From Atherinomorus stipes (lineage: Eukaryota; Chordata; Actinopteri; Atheriniformes; Atherinidae), in the NCBI GenBank assembly GCA_023101725.1, contig JALJCO010009027.1, positions 496,001 through 560,000 of the forward strand: a DNA stretch of 64,000 nucleotides, written 5' to 3'. Positions 46,694 to 60,300 of the stretch are shown piece by piece (positions within the stretch are counted from its first letter, which is position 1; every line of letters starts with the position of its first letter). Under the pieces are notes generated by a model. It made no database searches and was not told where the DNA came from. It saw only the letters and a program-made list of their open reading frames with translations. Made by a program: the position numbers and the translations under genes.

Positions 46694-49600
46694 ATGAAGT
46701 GGTCCCTGCGCTTCTGCAGCCGCAGGTCTCCATGGCAACATCGTGGTCTCCTTGTGACAAGAGTTAAGAACACATCTTTCTCCAGACTGCAACAGGTTGC
46801 ACACATTCATGGCCCAAAGCATAGCCAGAAATCCATTTCCAGGAGTTTTGTCAGTGCTGTGAGGTTCTTCTCACAGGATAGGATTCTCAGCGATGAACTG
46901 GAAGAGAAAAATCATCTCTCCTCTAAGCTGTCAGAGCTGTCACCTCCTGCTGAGATGCAGTTTGATGAGGCGGCCTTAGAGCAGAAACAGGTGTCTCCTT
47001 TCATGGACCACCTGCAACTCTGTGGCTGCCCATCAGACGTCTTAGACCTTACCTGCAAGTACTCGCCTACAGTACGCCAGGTCAGCAACTGCCTGACCCA
47101 AATGTGGTCCAGCACAAAGAAGATGTCAGACGACCAACGGCGCTATGAGTTGCAGTTGATGTTTGAACATCCGGCGCTTGACAACCTTCTGCAAACGGCG
47201 TTGATCTCTGTTAACCACATGCGCAATGATGATATCACTTACTCTCTCTTGAGCATGGTCAGTTTGGGTGTGCCTCAACGCAGCCGGGTAGTCCAGACTT
47301 TTCTTCGCACCTGCCAGGTAGGTAGGCAGAAATTGATTTGCAGCATTTTTGTCTTCTCTGCTTTGATGCCTTTGATTTTGCACCAACAGGAGAAACTGAA
47401 CGACTTTGATGAGAAAAGTCTGTCTATTCTGGCTTCCTGCCTAGAACATATGGAGGACAGTCCCAATGTGGATGCACTAAAGAAAGGGATGAGGTATCAA
47501 ATGATGTGCCGCAAATAAAAGGATCAGACTTCTAGAAAAAAAGTAGGAAATAAGAGAATTATTTTCTTGTGCATCAAATTTACATTGATTATTCCTGTTG
47601 CCTTTTTTTAGGCTGGTTGTTGAGGCCCATCTTCCTGGAATTAGGAATGTAATGAGTCTCCAGACCATGATGCGTATTTTGGGTAAAAATGCTCCAAAGG
47701 AGCTTAAATGGAAACTAGAGGTGTGTTTGAGCATCTGAATATATTCTACATGCATATTGCTGTATAGATATGTTAGCCAGTCAACAGAAAATGACATTAT
47801 CTGTTTTATACACTGCTTATTTCAGAGAAAGGCCTTATCAATGACTGACCAGTTCAGCCTGCCCAACGCCCAACACATGATCTCCACTATGGCCAGAATG
47901 GGCTTCTTATCCAAACCACTACTGCAAGTGTGCAGTAAAAAAATAACAGGTAAAACTTACAAAAAGGAAAAAAAAAAAACAGGTTTAGAAAAGATGTAAA
48001 TTAATGTTTTTATAAACATATAATGGATACAGTAAACATGAATTAATATGTTAACTATTTCTATATCTGTCTTTTCTGGTAGAAAACATTCATGGCATCC
48101 CTTTTAATAGATTATATAAAGTGCTTCAGTCCTGCAGGGAGCTTCTTTACAGAGACGTAGATCTGCTCACAGGCATTTCAGATTATGTCGCCTCCACACT
48201 GGACATTTGGACTAATAAACAGGTGCTTTTTCTTTGTGACATTTTGCTATAAGTATTGTTCACCGCAGCATCTTTTATTAACAAAGTTTGTCTCTGTTTT
48301 TAGCTGCTCCTCTTCCTGTCTGTGTTTGAAGACCTCCTCTTTTGTCCCGATGCTTTAATGGAGGTCTATGGAGAGAAAGTGATTGCCAACCCCGATGCCC
48401 TGACACTTAAAGACCTCCTGTGTGTCCTCAAGGTGTACTCCTCTCTTAACTATGATCTACAGCACAGAAGACAACAGTATGTCACCTTTTTAACTAATAG
48501 ACTTAATTAAGATGACTTTTTCTGATTTGCTTTCTGTCAAAGATATGAAAGAGAAAAAGTTGCATGTGCGTAAAAAAGGAACAAAACAGTTGTTTGCTGA
48601 TGAATGTAAAGGCACAGTTGGGCTAATATGTTCTCTATTCAAAATCAAAGGCAAAGGTCAGGCCTGATCGGTCCATGTTTTTCTTTTTTTTGCATCTCCA
48701 CAGATAAAAGCTGGGACAGGTACCCTTGTATACGACCCGACCCAGCCTACTTTTTTGGTACCTTTCGGTAGGGGTAATGATCTAACTGATCTGGACCAAA
48801 GAGGTGGAGCTAATACACAGGAATCAGTTGATTTGTTGAAAAATCCGTCACTTCCTGACCCGGCGTAAAAGCAAAGCAGGGGTGACTCCATTGTTTCTGT
48901 CACCTATGGTGTGGTGCTTTGGTTTAAAGGTGTTACACGGCGATGATGTCATGTGATCAGGTAGCAGCGCTATCCAGTTAATACTCCACCTCCAGGGTAA
49001 GGGGACAGTTTGCTGTGGGGACGCAACGTGAAATCAACACATCCGTACCAAAACCCATGCGATTCGGCGTAGCCCGACCCGACCCAGACCCGCAGGTGGA
49101 AACGGGGCTTAAGTGTCAGACATGGTGGTGGAAGTGTGATGATTTGGGGTTGCTTTGCTGCCTCAGAGTTGGAGGCAACGACCTTATCTTGCAACTGAAA
49201 TAATTGTGCATGAAAGATGAAAATTATTTAGTAAAATACATGTAAGTGAATAGTGGAAAGTTGTACAAATACCTATTAGATCTCATTTCTGTCTAGGAGA
49301 GAATTTTAGTTCAATAATCTACTGACTTTTTCCTCAGGAAATCATCAAATGTGTTCATATGTTGACTGAAATAGCTAAATTTTCCTGTGGCGATGTTGAA
49401 GTACAAACCTTTTATCTGCACAGACTGTTTCCATGTAGCTCACAAAGTGTTTTGACAAAAAAAAAGGTACAGAAAATTGAACAGGCGGCAGATGTTTCAA
49501 TGGAGTTTAAATGCATAAAGTGGAAACGACATATATTTTTACATCCCTTTGCCTTTGAAGAAAACTTTTCCATCAGAGTATGATGGTGTGTAACTACTGT

Positions 49601-52600
49601 ATTTGTTTCGATTGATGTTTTTGCTGTACTTCTCTTTACCTCAGGTTCCTGGATTGTCTCAGCCATGCTCTTAGCTCCTACCTGCCTAAGATGTCTGCAT
49701 TTGAGTTGTTAAAGGCCGTCTACTTTCTCTGTGTGATGGAGCACTTCCCAGCGGTGCTACTGCAGCAGCTCCTGCAAAGTAGTACAATGGAGCAACTTCA
49801 AAGTAAGTAAAATAAACATACACATACAGATCTGCTTCTGTTTTGCATTTTGGTGTCATTTTTGGTGGTTTTGTGCTGAGCATGTCCTGTTTCTCCTCAG
49901 CATCAGCGTTTCTCAAGAGACAGGAGAAGATGTTTCAGATGGTGGATTTGTGCCTCCGTCTTGACCGTCCCACTCTTCCTCAGCCCTTGACTGTCCCCTC
50001 ATCAGTCTTGGGAACATCCACGCTTAACAGCTCATCAGTTAATCCATGGCTCTTGCAGGGGCTGCAGAGTGTGGTGGGGGATCAGGCAAATACGACGCTG
50101 CAGGAGGCGGTGGTGGTGGAGAACTTTTACCTCATCGGTAAAGACAGAATGTTAGAAGCAGTGTTTGTTTTGTTTTTTAAAATCTTAAATTGTGAATTGA
50201 TGCCAGACAGTTCTGTGTTTCTGTTGACTTTCAGATGGTCTTGTAACCAAACCTGTGCCAACCCAAACCTCTTTGACAGAAGGAAGCTGTGCAGAGGAAC
50301 AGCGTTCTCCAGCAGAGAGCAGTCAAAGGTAGGAAGATACCAGCAGTGGTTTGTGGTTGATTGTATAACAGGACCCGACCTCAGCAAATTTGCAGCTTTT
50401 TTTTTTTCTTCCTTTTTTGAAAATATTTTTTTTCTTTCTTTTCCTTCACTAGAATCATGCTTGCTTTTATGCTTTCATTTGCTCAGTTCTCACCACAAAG
50501 GATGCATTCTGGCTGATTCCTTTCCTGTCCTTTGATAAAACTAAAATGTAAACAAACCTAAATTATACAAAATTTAAGCTGATACACCTCAAATCATCTC
50601 CGTGTGGACATAACTTAGTTTTATTCACACTAGTTCAGTGCTCTCTGGGGACCCCAGGTTGGGAATCCCCTTTCTTCCCATATGTGACGCCGAGTTTGAA
50701 CTTCAAGAAGTCATCTTGACCATGTCTACATGACTAAATGTATTGACTCACTGTCATGTGGTGGATTTGCTGATTTACAATTTGCTGATTTCTTTTTTTC
50801 TTTTCCAAACATCACATGTGCTCATGTGATGTTTGGTAAAGCCTGATGCTGACAGTGCAGGTGGAAAGGGGGTGGGGCTCTCTGCTCTAACACTGTCTGG
50901 CATTGACGTACACTGCGACTGTTCACATCAAATGTCAGATTCCAAAACTTGCCATGCAGTATCACATCTAGGCTATATAGAAATTCCATTAAAGCAGTGT
51001 GTTATTTATTTAACACTGCTGTATATTTTGTATTTCCCTTTTAGAATAAATTATGTTCTTTCATATCATTATTTCATATTTTGAATTCAGGTCCATTTCA
51101 GATGGGATTGTTGGGTTTCTACAGCCAAAAGAAACCTGCAAAAGTTTAAGAAAATATGTAGAAATTGTTTAAAACTCTAAGAAGACTATATTAAGATAAA
51201 GTTATATGGCCTTCAACAGCCTGCTTTACTGTTTGGTAGAGCAAATTTGATCTCATTACTGTTTCAAATGACAATTCTGTTATTGTAACTATATTATTAA
51301 CTGTCATCTGTCATTTTTCTCTTGCTTTAAAAGTTTAAAATGAAAATAGGTAATTAATTTCATGAAAATTTTCCTGGGAAATATTTTTTCCACTGTTGTG
51401 TTGGCATGTCCAGCTATAAAGAACCTTAATGTGTGCCTGTTTTGATCAAGTAGACATAGTTTAATAGGAAAACCTTTCTTTGCAATTTAGCTCAAGTTAT
51501 TAAAAGTTCTCTATTTGAGAAAGTTTCCAAAATAAAAAGAATAAAGTGGAGTATTTTAAGTGAACAAGGCTGTTAAAAGTGGTAAATGTTATTGCTCCTT
51601 TACAAGTCAGAAAAATTGATGTGAAAATTTAACTACATCCTATAATTGTTTTGGTTTTTTTTTACATGTTTGATTCATTTAAAAAGTTGCATCTATGTAG
51701 CTGAGATGAGAAAACTTTAACTTTTAATTGCACATGTTAAATGCTTTCAGTTTTCTGCACTTTTGAAATTCTTTATGCAAATCAGGCTTTATCTTTTATA
51801 CCATTTTATTTGCATTTTCATGTAACTTTTCAGGGGGGAACTCCCCCTTGCATGAATTTAATCCCATGCAGCAACTTCATACTCATCTCATTTCTTTCTC
51901 ACTGCTTTGAATGACTTTTTATTCTGGATTTAAGTTGTCATGACATACTTAGATTTTGCCTTTTGCAGATGTGCCCCAAAAGTAACGATGTACTGAAATA
52001 TTAAGAGAGATTAACAGCAGTTTAACTTACAGTATTTGAATCCCCAGCATCAGCAACATTGCAGCAGCTAAAGTTAATCTAGTCTTTACTCTGGTAAAAT
52101 AATCTTTTAATTTCATATTATATAAATTATTATAGGGGCAAAGGAATTTATCCTCATTTCTGAGGATTTATAATGCAAAAGATTCATTTATTCTAAAAGA
52201 TTAATTTAGATTCATAAAGCAACTAACATTACTTTTATTATTATTGCATGTGAACTATTTGAAGTCATTTGTTGAGTCATTGTAAATAAATTCACTGCAT
52301 TATTATTTCAGTAATGAGATTGCTGCGCAAGGGTAGTCCTACTGCAACTTTTGGATTTAAAAAAGTAGTTACTTCTCTTTTTCGTACTCTTTTTCTACAC
52401 ATACCATTTCCATTAAAAAAACAGTTCCCCTTTGGGGACCGCAGAGGAATCTGAAAAATAAAAAGCAGTTTATAAAGTTGAAAACTTCCTAAGAAACTGT
52501 TTTGTGTGTCCATGGTTTTTGTTGTCGTTGGGTGGATGTTTTTGTTTGAAATGTAGAATAATATGCCATCTCTTACATAAAAACCCAACATTTAGTGCTG

Positions 52601-54826
52601 GAGGCCTCCAGAATGATTAAATCCCACCAAATTCCCCCCAGATAATAGCAGAATATTCACATAAACACTGGCTCTATTTTTTAAATCGTTCTCATGTTAA
52701 CATTTTTTGCACCTGTAACAAACATTTGTGTCACATGAGCGGGAAAGCCTTGTAGTGCTCACAAAAATATTTCAGTAGGAGTTACAGTTTCTACTTTAGT
52801 ACAAGTTTGAGTAAATTTTCACTCTGAGTGAAACTTTTCTCATTTACCCACAGCATAAAAACCTTAACCGAACCTCTACACTCATTAAAACTTTAATGGG
52901 TTCAACTTTTAAGTTGTTAGTAGTTTGATTTGAGATTTCACCACAATTTTCTCTGAAATTTAACAGTATAGTTAATATTTTCCCAAACTGGGGGTCCTAA
53001 GATTATTTCAGGGGGTTGCCAGATGATTTAAAAAAAAAAAAAAAATAGCCAACGTTTATCAATTAAATTTAGGATTTTTGTTCAAGCTGTTAAAATAAAA
53101 GCGTTAATTGAAATAGATTAATCTGGGCAATGAAAGCATTAATTATTCTAACACACTGAGGCATAAACAATTAAATTATTACTCATGTCATGTTAAAGAT
53201 CTTGATTCTGCATTGTCTTGGCAAGAAAAGCAGATTTTGATCTGGAAAAATGTAACATTTTGTCCTCATTTATGGAAAATCCTTGATTTTTCAAGCCCAA
53301 CATGTATCATTTTTTATCATCAGGTGTGCAAGAAACAAACATTTCTGTTTTTAACTTGTCCTGTCCAGCATCATGACGGCTGAATGATGATCTGGTTGCC
53401 AGGTTGTGCCAAACAAATTTGCTTTGGCAAGATGAGCATTTTAAATATGAGGCTTCCCTTAAGTCTTAGATGTTATTCTAAATAATTCTAGAGGGAGGCA
53501 GAGGAAGGCGGAACGGCTGCTGTTTTACAAATCCGACTTATCTCTGCTGGAGATAAGTCCGATCTCTGCAAGAAAAGCTGGCATATGAGTGCTATGTTAT
53601 AGCAGTGACCAGAATCCACCAAACTCACTTCATCTTCCTTATTTCTTTAGATTTCAACAGTTTTTAGCCTTACATCCAGAGGATGACCAGTTTCATTCTT
53701 CATCTTTGTTTTTGACTGTGATAAAAATGCTGTTTTTACCTCTTGCCTCGAAACCAACTCACGATACCATTCATCATTCTTTCCGTCTATAGAATTTATT
53801 GTAATTCTTGTTTATTTGTGGTTAAATTAAGCCATTAACTTAAAGGTACAGTCTGTAAGAATTACTGACATCTAGTGGTAAAGATCCCAAACTGCCCCCT
53901 ACACACTACCCCTTAACTATCGAGTGTCACTCCCAATGAAGTCACACTCACAGCTGTGGAGGGCGCTTTGATTGGAGGTGGAGGGTGTTAATGAGAATGA
54001 GACGCCAATGGAAAAGGAAAGCAGTCATCGCCATGGCAACACAAACACACCCATGTCAAATGAATCTGTCTTGAAATAATAACTCACACTCGTGAAAAGA
54101 ACAGTGTTTTATTTTAAAGGCCTCCTTCCACTGAAAACCCATTTAACTTGCTCCTTCTGAAATACGGAGGGTTTCCCCTTGTTTACTTACACATGCTGAC
54201 TTGCTAGCGTTGCGTTCCCCCCAGTCGGCTGTGCTTCCTCATTACAGAAACAATACGAAGAAAAGAGCGAATCGGGAACAGCCTTGCACTTCTACGTAAC
54301 ATTGCAAATAGCGTATACCACGTGGGGTTTCTATCTGTCCATTGGAAGGCAGGTAACCCTCCACTACACACTAGAAGTAAAGACGGCACGAATGTAACTT
54401 CGGAGTTGAGAAGCTAATTAGCTAACTGTTTGTTAGCATGGCGGAACAAACTTGTTTGTCGGCTCTATTTCCTGTCTGTAACAAAATAAGAGCGGAGGGC
54501 GGAGCTTCCTTCATACACTGATGGCAGGCAGCCAATCAGACGGAAATTCATGAGAAGGACCCGGAAAAGCCTGACGTTGGACCACAAGCCTCTCTTCTAG
54601 TATACAAATACAGCTGGATACTAAGCAACCAGAAGGTTTTTTTAAACAGAAACGATGCAGAATGCATTCAATAATAATGGAGAACACAGAAATATTAATT
54701 AAATGACCACGGAAGTACAACTTTAAATAAATAATAATAACCATGATCCTAAACAATCAAATAAATGATAAAATTATTATTACTACGAATTATCATTTAT
54801 CATTATCATCATTATTATTATCATGC

Positions 54827-54859
<33 letters not shown>

Positions 54860-56425
54860 CATCTTCATTGTGACAATAAGAGGATTATAATCCTCTTTTC
54901 CTGCTCAAACATTCCCTTCCATGAGCACCAGTGGTTTGAAGGATACCTGTGCACCTGTCATCGCTTTTTTTCCCCATAAAATAACTCCATTCTTGTTTTT
55001 TCTGTCAGTATTGACAAACATGCGGGACACGTGCGGAAGTCACGTGCAGGACACAACTGTTTCCTCCTCCATTTAGCCGTTGCACCCGCTGCAAAATTCT
55101 GGCGAGTCTGCACTGATGCAGACTGATTAAGGGCTGAACAGTCCACTCGCCCTCTGAGGGGTAGTGTGTAGGGGCCGGTTTGGGATTGGGCCGTTTTCTT
55201 TCAAATGACTTCATATTCTAAGCGCTATAGTGAATGTACGGTGGCTGTTAGTGGCCAAAATTATCCCAGACAAAGATGTTTTTATCTGTGAGCGGATCCA
55301 GTGGTCTCAGGTGTAGCTATGACTGGACTATGAGTAACTATTTTTTATCTATTGTAAGGCATTACTGATCTGAAACAGTCTCTAACCCCCATTAAACAAA
55401 GCTGGTACAGCAGTTTTAAAGTTCAGTGGGTTCTTACTTCACACGCATTCTTTTGTCCATTCAGGGACACCGTAGTAAAAATGGTGGAACAAATATGGCA
55501 GCCTCCATATGTGCACCACCAGCAAGTAGATATAAATTGCTCATTGCTCAAGAAAATAAACATATAACTGCTATTCTAGTGCAGCTATTACAGATCAATA
55601 GAAACTGTTTTGAATTATATATCACATTTTTCTACCATTGAACTTTGATTTTTTTTTTTTTTACATACTGTACCTTTAAGCAAAAACTGTCATGTAAAAT
55701 CCAAGCTATAATAATCACTCTGATCTGTAGTTAAATGTATGTCAGATAAAATAAAAAGTTTCTTTTGTTTTTTGTGTCATCCTCTTCCTTCCATCCAGTC
55801 ATATCTGTACCTGCATTTACATTTTGTCCTTTTGTAATTTTAGGCTGACAAGTGATTTTCTTCTTAAATTTTCTAGAATTGCCGTCATTTACGCACCCCA
55901 CTCTAGTTTTTGCTATGGTACGTCCAGTCCCCGTGGTTACCTGGCTGTCAAGATCCGTCATCTGAAGATCCTGGGATACACCCCTGTTCTGGTGGGACTT
56001 CACCAATGTTTAACAGTCATTTTTATACCCGCACTTATGTCATTTTGTTAGTTTTTGTAGTAATCAAAATGTGTTTTTAAGTTTTAAAAAGTACATTAAA
56101 CAGTTTAATACCAACTTGTCTCAACAATATACTTAAACTATGATGGAAAAATAACATTTTGTCAGTCTACGTGTTTAAAGTGAATGAAAAAAACTTTTTC
56201 CAACTTGCATCTATTTATAGCTCCAGACATCAAGTTAAATCCTTGTATTATAGAAGAAGTGAATCTTGCTGACAGAAAGATTTTTGTCATTTCATTATTT
56301 TTTCTCAGGTAACAGAGCGGGATCTTCGATCTGAAGAAGGGAGGACAGATTTCCTGAGAGGACTGATTTTTCCAGAATACCGCTCATCAGAAACACAACC
56401 CAAAACAGAGCAGCTAGAAACTTAA
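46694..56425 (+). CDS. fastkd2: FASTKD2, mitochondrial FAST kinase domain protein 2
   Basis: Mitochondrial RNA-granule protein needed for 16S rRNA and mitoribosome assembly (family knowledge). Exons 46694-47317, 47390-47493, 47612-47720, 47826-47949, 48083-48222, 48304-48476, 49645-49802, 49901-50137, 50235-50328, 55877-55991 and 56309-56425 join in phase to about 664 residues (human 710). The N-terminus MKWSLRFCSRRSPWQHRG is Arg-rich without acids, as in a mitochondrial presequence. FAST_1/FAST_2-type helical repeats span about 230-520, including LKDLLCVLKVYSSLNYDLQH. A RAP domain closes the protein (about 589-650, GYLAVKIRHLKILGYTPVLV, then VTERD). An upstream in-frame ATG at 46,667 lies before a good acceptor, so 46,694 is preferred. 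Intron 9 is 5.5 kb and contains transposon copies. In human the same neighbour, MDH1B, is also divergent. Confidence 0.96.
48655..49110. mobile_element. DNA element in fastkd2 intron 6, family copy 2
   Basis: Closely matches 37,851-38,299, with shared GATCGGTCCATG, TACTTTTTTGGTACC, GGTGGAGCTAATACACAG and GACGCAACGTGAAATCAACA. It ends GGAAACGGGGCTT. No coding frame. Confidence 0.75.
50329..53838. other. fastkd2 intron 9, first part, no gene
   Basis: AT-rich intron. No coding exon was found between the splice-matched exons 9 and 10, and the reading frame across the intron needs none. Scattered low-complexity A and T runs. Confidence 0.4.
53839..55680. mobile_element. DNA transposon relative with 13-bp perfect terminal repeats
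   Basis: The left tip CTTAAAGGTACAG (53,839) is exactly inverted at the right tip CTGTACCTTTAAG (55,668-55,680). A second inverted pair lies inside: GCCCCCTACACACTACCCCT at 53,894 and AGGGGTAGTGTGTAGGGGC at 55,157-55,175, so an inner element or a folded-back interior is present. No transposase frame is seen. Its family also supplies the outer tips at 34,178 and 38,985. Confidence 0.7.
54776..54866. repeat. (ATT)n microsatellite
   Basis: An imperfect ATT/ATC array with a pure ATT run at about 54,826-54,859, inside the transposon at 53,839-55,680. Confidence 0.9.
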
Positions 56426-57319
56426 AAGTCCAAGATCTCATCTGCTACTCACAACTTTGTAATAATTTAAGAAAGCAAATATATTAAAATATTAAAAGTG
56501 ATTCTCTCTGGATGAATTGTGATTTCTTTTCCTTCTTTTTTTATCTGTGCAGACTGGCATACAGTAGTCTGAAAACAGCATGGTGCTTCACCTCCTGCTT
56601 GTGGCAGCTGATGCTGCTGAATGAAACCAATAAAACCAGCATGAGAGCTTGCATAGCTGCACAGAAACTGCAAGGTGCGCAAGGTAAAGGTGGATTGCCT
56701 TTGAAGCCGTGAAATCTGCAGATCTCACTAGGAAAGAAAGCGTAACAGGGAGGGAGACAGGAAACGGTGCAGCTCGTTATTGTTGCAGTGTTTGCTGCTC
56801 CTTGTTTATCTGCTTGACATCTGCTCCACTCATGTCAACTTGTCATCTTTTGTTATTTCTTAGAAATAAGATGTCTTGCTAGTGTGTGAGTTTAGCTCTT
56901 GCAGGATGTGCAGGCTGCAGTTTGATGCTGTCGCTTTTGGCTTCTCAGAGGTGGTGTTTTTTTCTTTTTGTTTTGTTTCTTTTTAAGTTGTGGTCACTGT
57001 TGATCCACAAGATAGCTTGTAAAAACCCTTTAAATGTGGTTAAATCCCCTCATTTAGACACCACCTTCTGTTTCAACCACAAATAGAGGGGTTCCCAACA
57101 ACAAATCTGTGAAAGACGGTGAGCGAGTGAGAAAGGAAGTGAGCAAAACAGAAACTTTTTTTTTTATTATTGTGTCATACACCCACCGCTCTACAGGAAC
57201 TGCTACTTTTGCTGTGCAGATAATATTTCTATAGTAACAAAATCTACTTGCTTAACAAATCAAACACATAATAATGTCGGAAAGCTTGTACAGAAAGGCT
57301 CCCAGCGAGGGGAGAGTGG
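56426..57319. other. Tail-to-tail interval between fastkd2 and cd28
   Basis: It contains the fastkd2 3' UTR with a candidate AATAAA at 56,629-56,634 and, for the minus-strand cd28, TTTATT at 57,163-57,168 (AATAAA on the minus strand). No further coding exon was recognised. Confidence 0.45.
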
Positions 57320-60300
57320 TCAGACGTATCGTGGTATGGGATTCAGGGTCTTGTTTTTGTTCTTGCGGTGCCAGGTTGGTTTGGTGTTCATGTAGTCGCT
57401 TTGGTTTTCAGCGTTCTTCAGTTTGAACTGCAAGAAAAGATAAATAAACTGGTTTGAACCTCGAAGTGAAGACATGGCGGCGAGTTTTCCCATTACTGGC
57501 AAATAGTTTGAGACCACCTTGGGAACCACTTTACTTTCAATCTGTGCGTATGTGCTATATAAAAATCTAATTATGCCTTATATAGCTGCTGTGGAGGCAA
57601 AGGTTTAATAAAGTCATTGTAAGACCAATAAGTTTTGTAAAAGCATCTGAAACGTGTTTATTGATAAAGATTCACTTAAAAGTTTTTGTAATTGAGGATT
57701 CATGTTATCTGATTTTCTCTACTGTCTCTGGCCAAAAGCATTCGTTATAATTGAATTATACTCAGACTATAAGAAGAGAAACTTTAAAATATGTCCAAAA
57801 ATAGTTTTTTGTTTGGTTTTGTTTTGTTTATGAGCTTAAATTAAATCCCAATCTTTTATGTGTATAATCAAGATACTAATATTTCATTCTTTTGATATAA
57901 TGATGAGCATTAGCACATTTATCAGGCTCTTTTTTTAATTATATTAATGCATTTATTTACAGTTAATTATGCAATGATCAGCTCTATACGCATTCAAAAG
58001 CAATATAATTATATTATTAATATTTTCTTCATGTTAAAAGTTGCCCAAATTGTCTGAAGTAGCAGAAGCTGTTCATTCTTTAGTTACAGAATATCAAGCT
58101 AAAAATTATGCAAGCATTTTGTATGTTACACACTGACATCTGATTTAAATAATAATTTTAAAAAAACACAGATTGCAAATACAAATAAGCTGCATGATGA
58201 TAGAAAGAGAGAGCGTACAGAACATGATTTGAACTCTTAATTTATGTTTGAGTTGAAAACGACTGTGAGAGAAATAGGAACTGAGAGAAAATCACTTCCC
58301 TTCAAGAGAAAAAGCCACCTTACTAAACTCCCTCAATGATTCCCCACATGTCCAACAACAGGGAACCATCATGGTCAGGGTCAAACATAAACTCATGAAC
58401 GTTCACAGTAAATGTGTGGCCTGGAATTTCCACTCAACCATTTGTACCTGGAATTACCTGCCATCTACCTGTCTTTTTCTGCCTGGTTGGTTGTTGTGAA
58501 CGTCAGTCATCTGATGTTTTTGTTTAGTTTTACTGTAAGTAAATGGCTTTATTTTTACACTCCTCTTGTCCATTGATTTATGTTGACGACCCTTTCCCCC
58601 TGGACATGACTGGGTCGTAACATAAATGGGGGCTCGTCCGGGATTGAAAGAAAATGCCTCAAATTAGCACAGAGGAGCCAAAAACCCACCAAGCAGCTCT
58701 CAGAACAGAATTACACCATTATACGTATAAAGCAGTGTGAAGAGGAAGTAAGAACCTACGAGGTAATAAAGATCTTTCTGACCAGTGACTAGCCAACGGC
58801 TCAGAATGAACTTCCCTAGCTCAACTTTGTCTTGTTGACGGCAGCTGCAGAGGAACATACTCAAAGGATAACTTTATTTTTTTCCACCTGGACCTTATTT
58901 CTAGGAGCATATACGTGCATTTACTCATCGGTAAAGTTTCTGCATCACTTTGAATCCATCGGAAGATATTGCTTTGTGTCGCTCTTCAGTGTGCATCCAG
59001 TAATAATGACAGAGATGGGGCAGCCACTGTAGAAGACATTAGCAGCAGTAAAACTCCTTGATTTTCGCCAATACTTCAAGTAGAATGAACGAACAAACTA
59101 CAACTATCGTCCTGTGAGTCCAGATTTAACTTTCCGTTAGTTATCAAGGTGTTCTAAACACTTCAGGGCCGCGCGTTCACGATGCACGCTTCCGTAGTAC
59201 AGCTGAGAGGAGCAGCTCGCTACCCAGACAACAACAACAATTTGCTAAACTCTGGACTCACTGGACAATAGTTCTCATCTGTTCGTTCATTCTACGTAAA
59301 GCATTGATGAAATTAAGGAGTTTTACTGCAGATAATGTCTTATATAGTGGCCGCCCCGTCTCCGCCATTTTACAGGATGCACGCTAAAGGGCGACTCAAC
59401 GCAATATCTTCCGATGGACTTAAAGTGATGCAGAAACTTTACAGTTGAGTAAATGCACGTATATACTCCTAGAAATAAGGTCCAGGTTAAGAAAGAAAGA
59501 AAGTTATCCTTTAATGACTCATTGAACCGCTTAATTCCTTAATTAACATTAAGGAATTAAATGTTCTTATTATGGGTATTTTGTTTTATTTTAAATTGGA
59601 TAAATCTTGACTTGCAGTTCAATATGGGAAGCCGCAAAATGCATCATTAGTTGCTGACTAGGAAAAATAAAGGGTTAATTAACTTTAATCAAGCACTGTT
59701 TTTGCTTTATATCAAGTAGCTGCAAAATCTCATACTTAACTGAGAATAAATCTATAATTAGGAAGGTGAAATCTTTGTAAAGGAATAAAAATAGTAGGGA
59801 TTCATAATATTGGATTTTTGGCCAATATCCGATACTGATATTAAAGCTGAAATTATGTAATAGTAATTTCTTGAGCAAAATTAGAAAAAAAATAAACAAA
59901 TCAATCTGCAGATTCATCACCAAAACAGTTCCTGTTACATATTGCTTAATTATATCGGGGGCCAATATAAGGTCAATATAGGGTTGATATTGGCAGATAT
60001 CGATATTCAGTTTTAAAGCCAATATTGGCTGATACCAATACCAGGCCATTAATGCCACGCATCTCTAAAAGATACGAGAAAATTAGGTTATAATGCATCT
60101 TATGAGAACTTAAATGGACTTTTTATCTATTGAGAGAAAAGATAATGTGTCAGATGTGAAGCTGGCAAGGAAACAGACAAAAAAAAGTGAATTACTTTAA
60201 ATATCTTACCCGAATAACCAATGCTAGAATGGTGACTGCTAGGCTGTAGGTGCTGAGAAGTGCAACCACTGCAATCCAGATCCAGAGAAACATGTGGCTT

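Noticed and set aside
54743..54979. Tyr-repeat frame
   Set aside because: Product of the ATT microsatellite.
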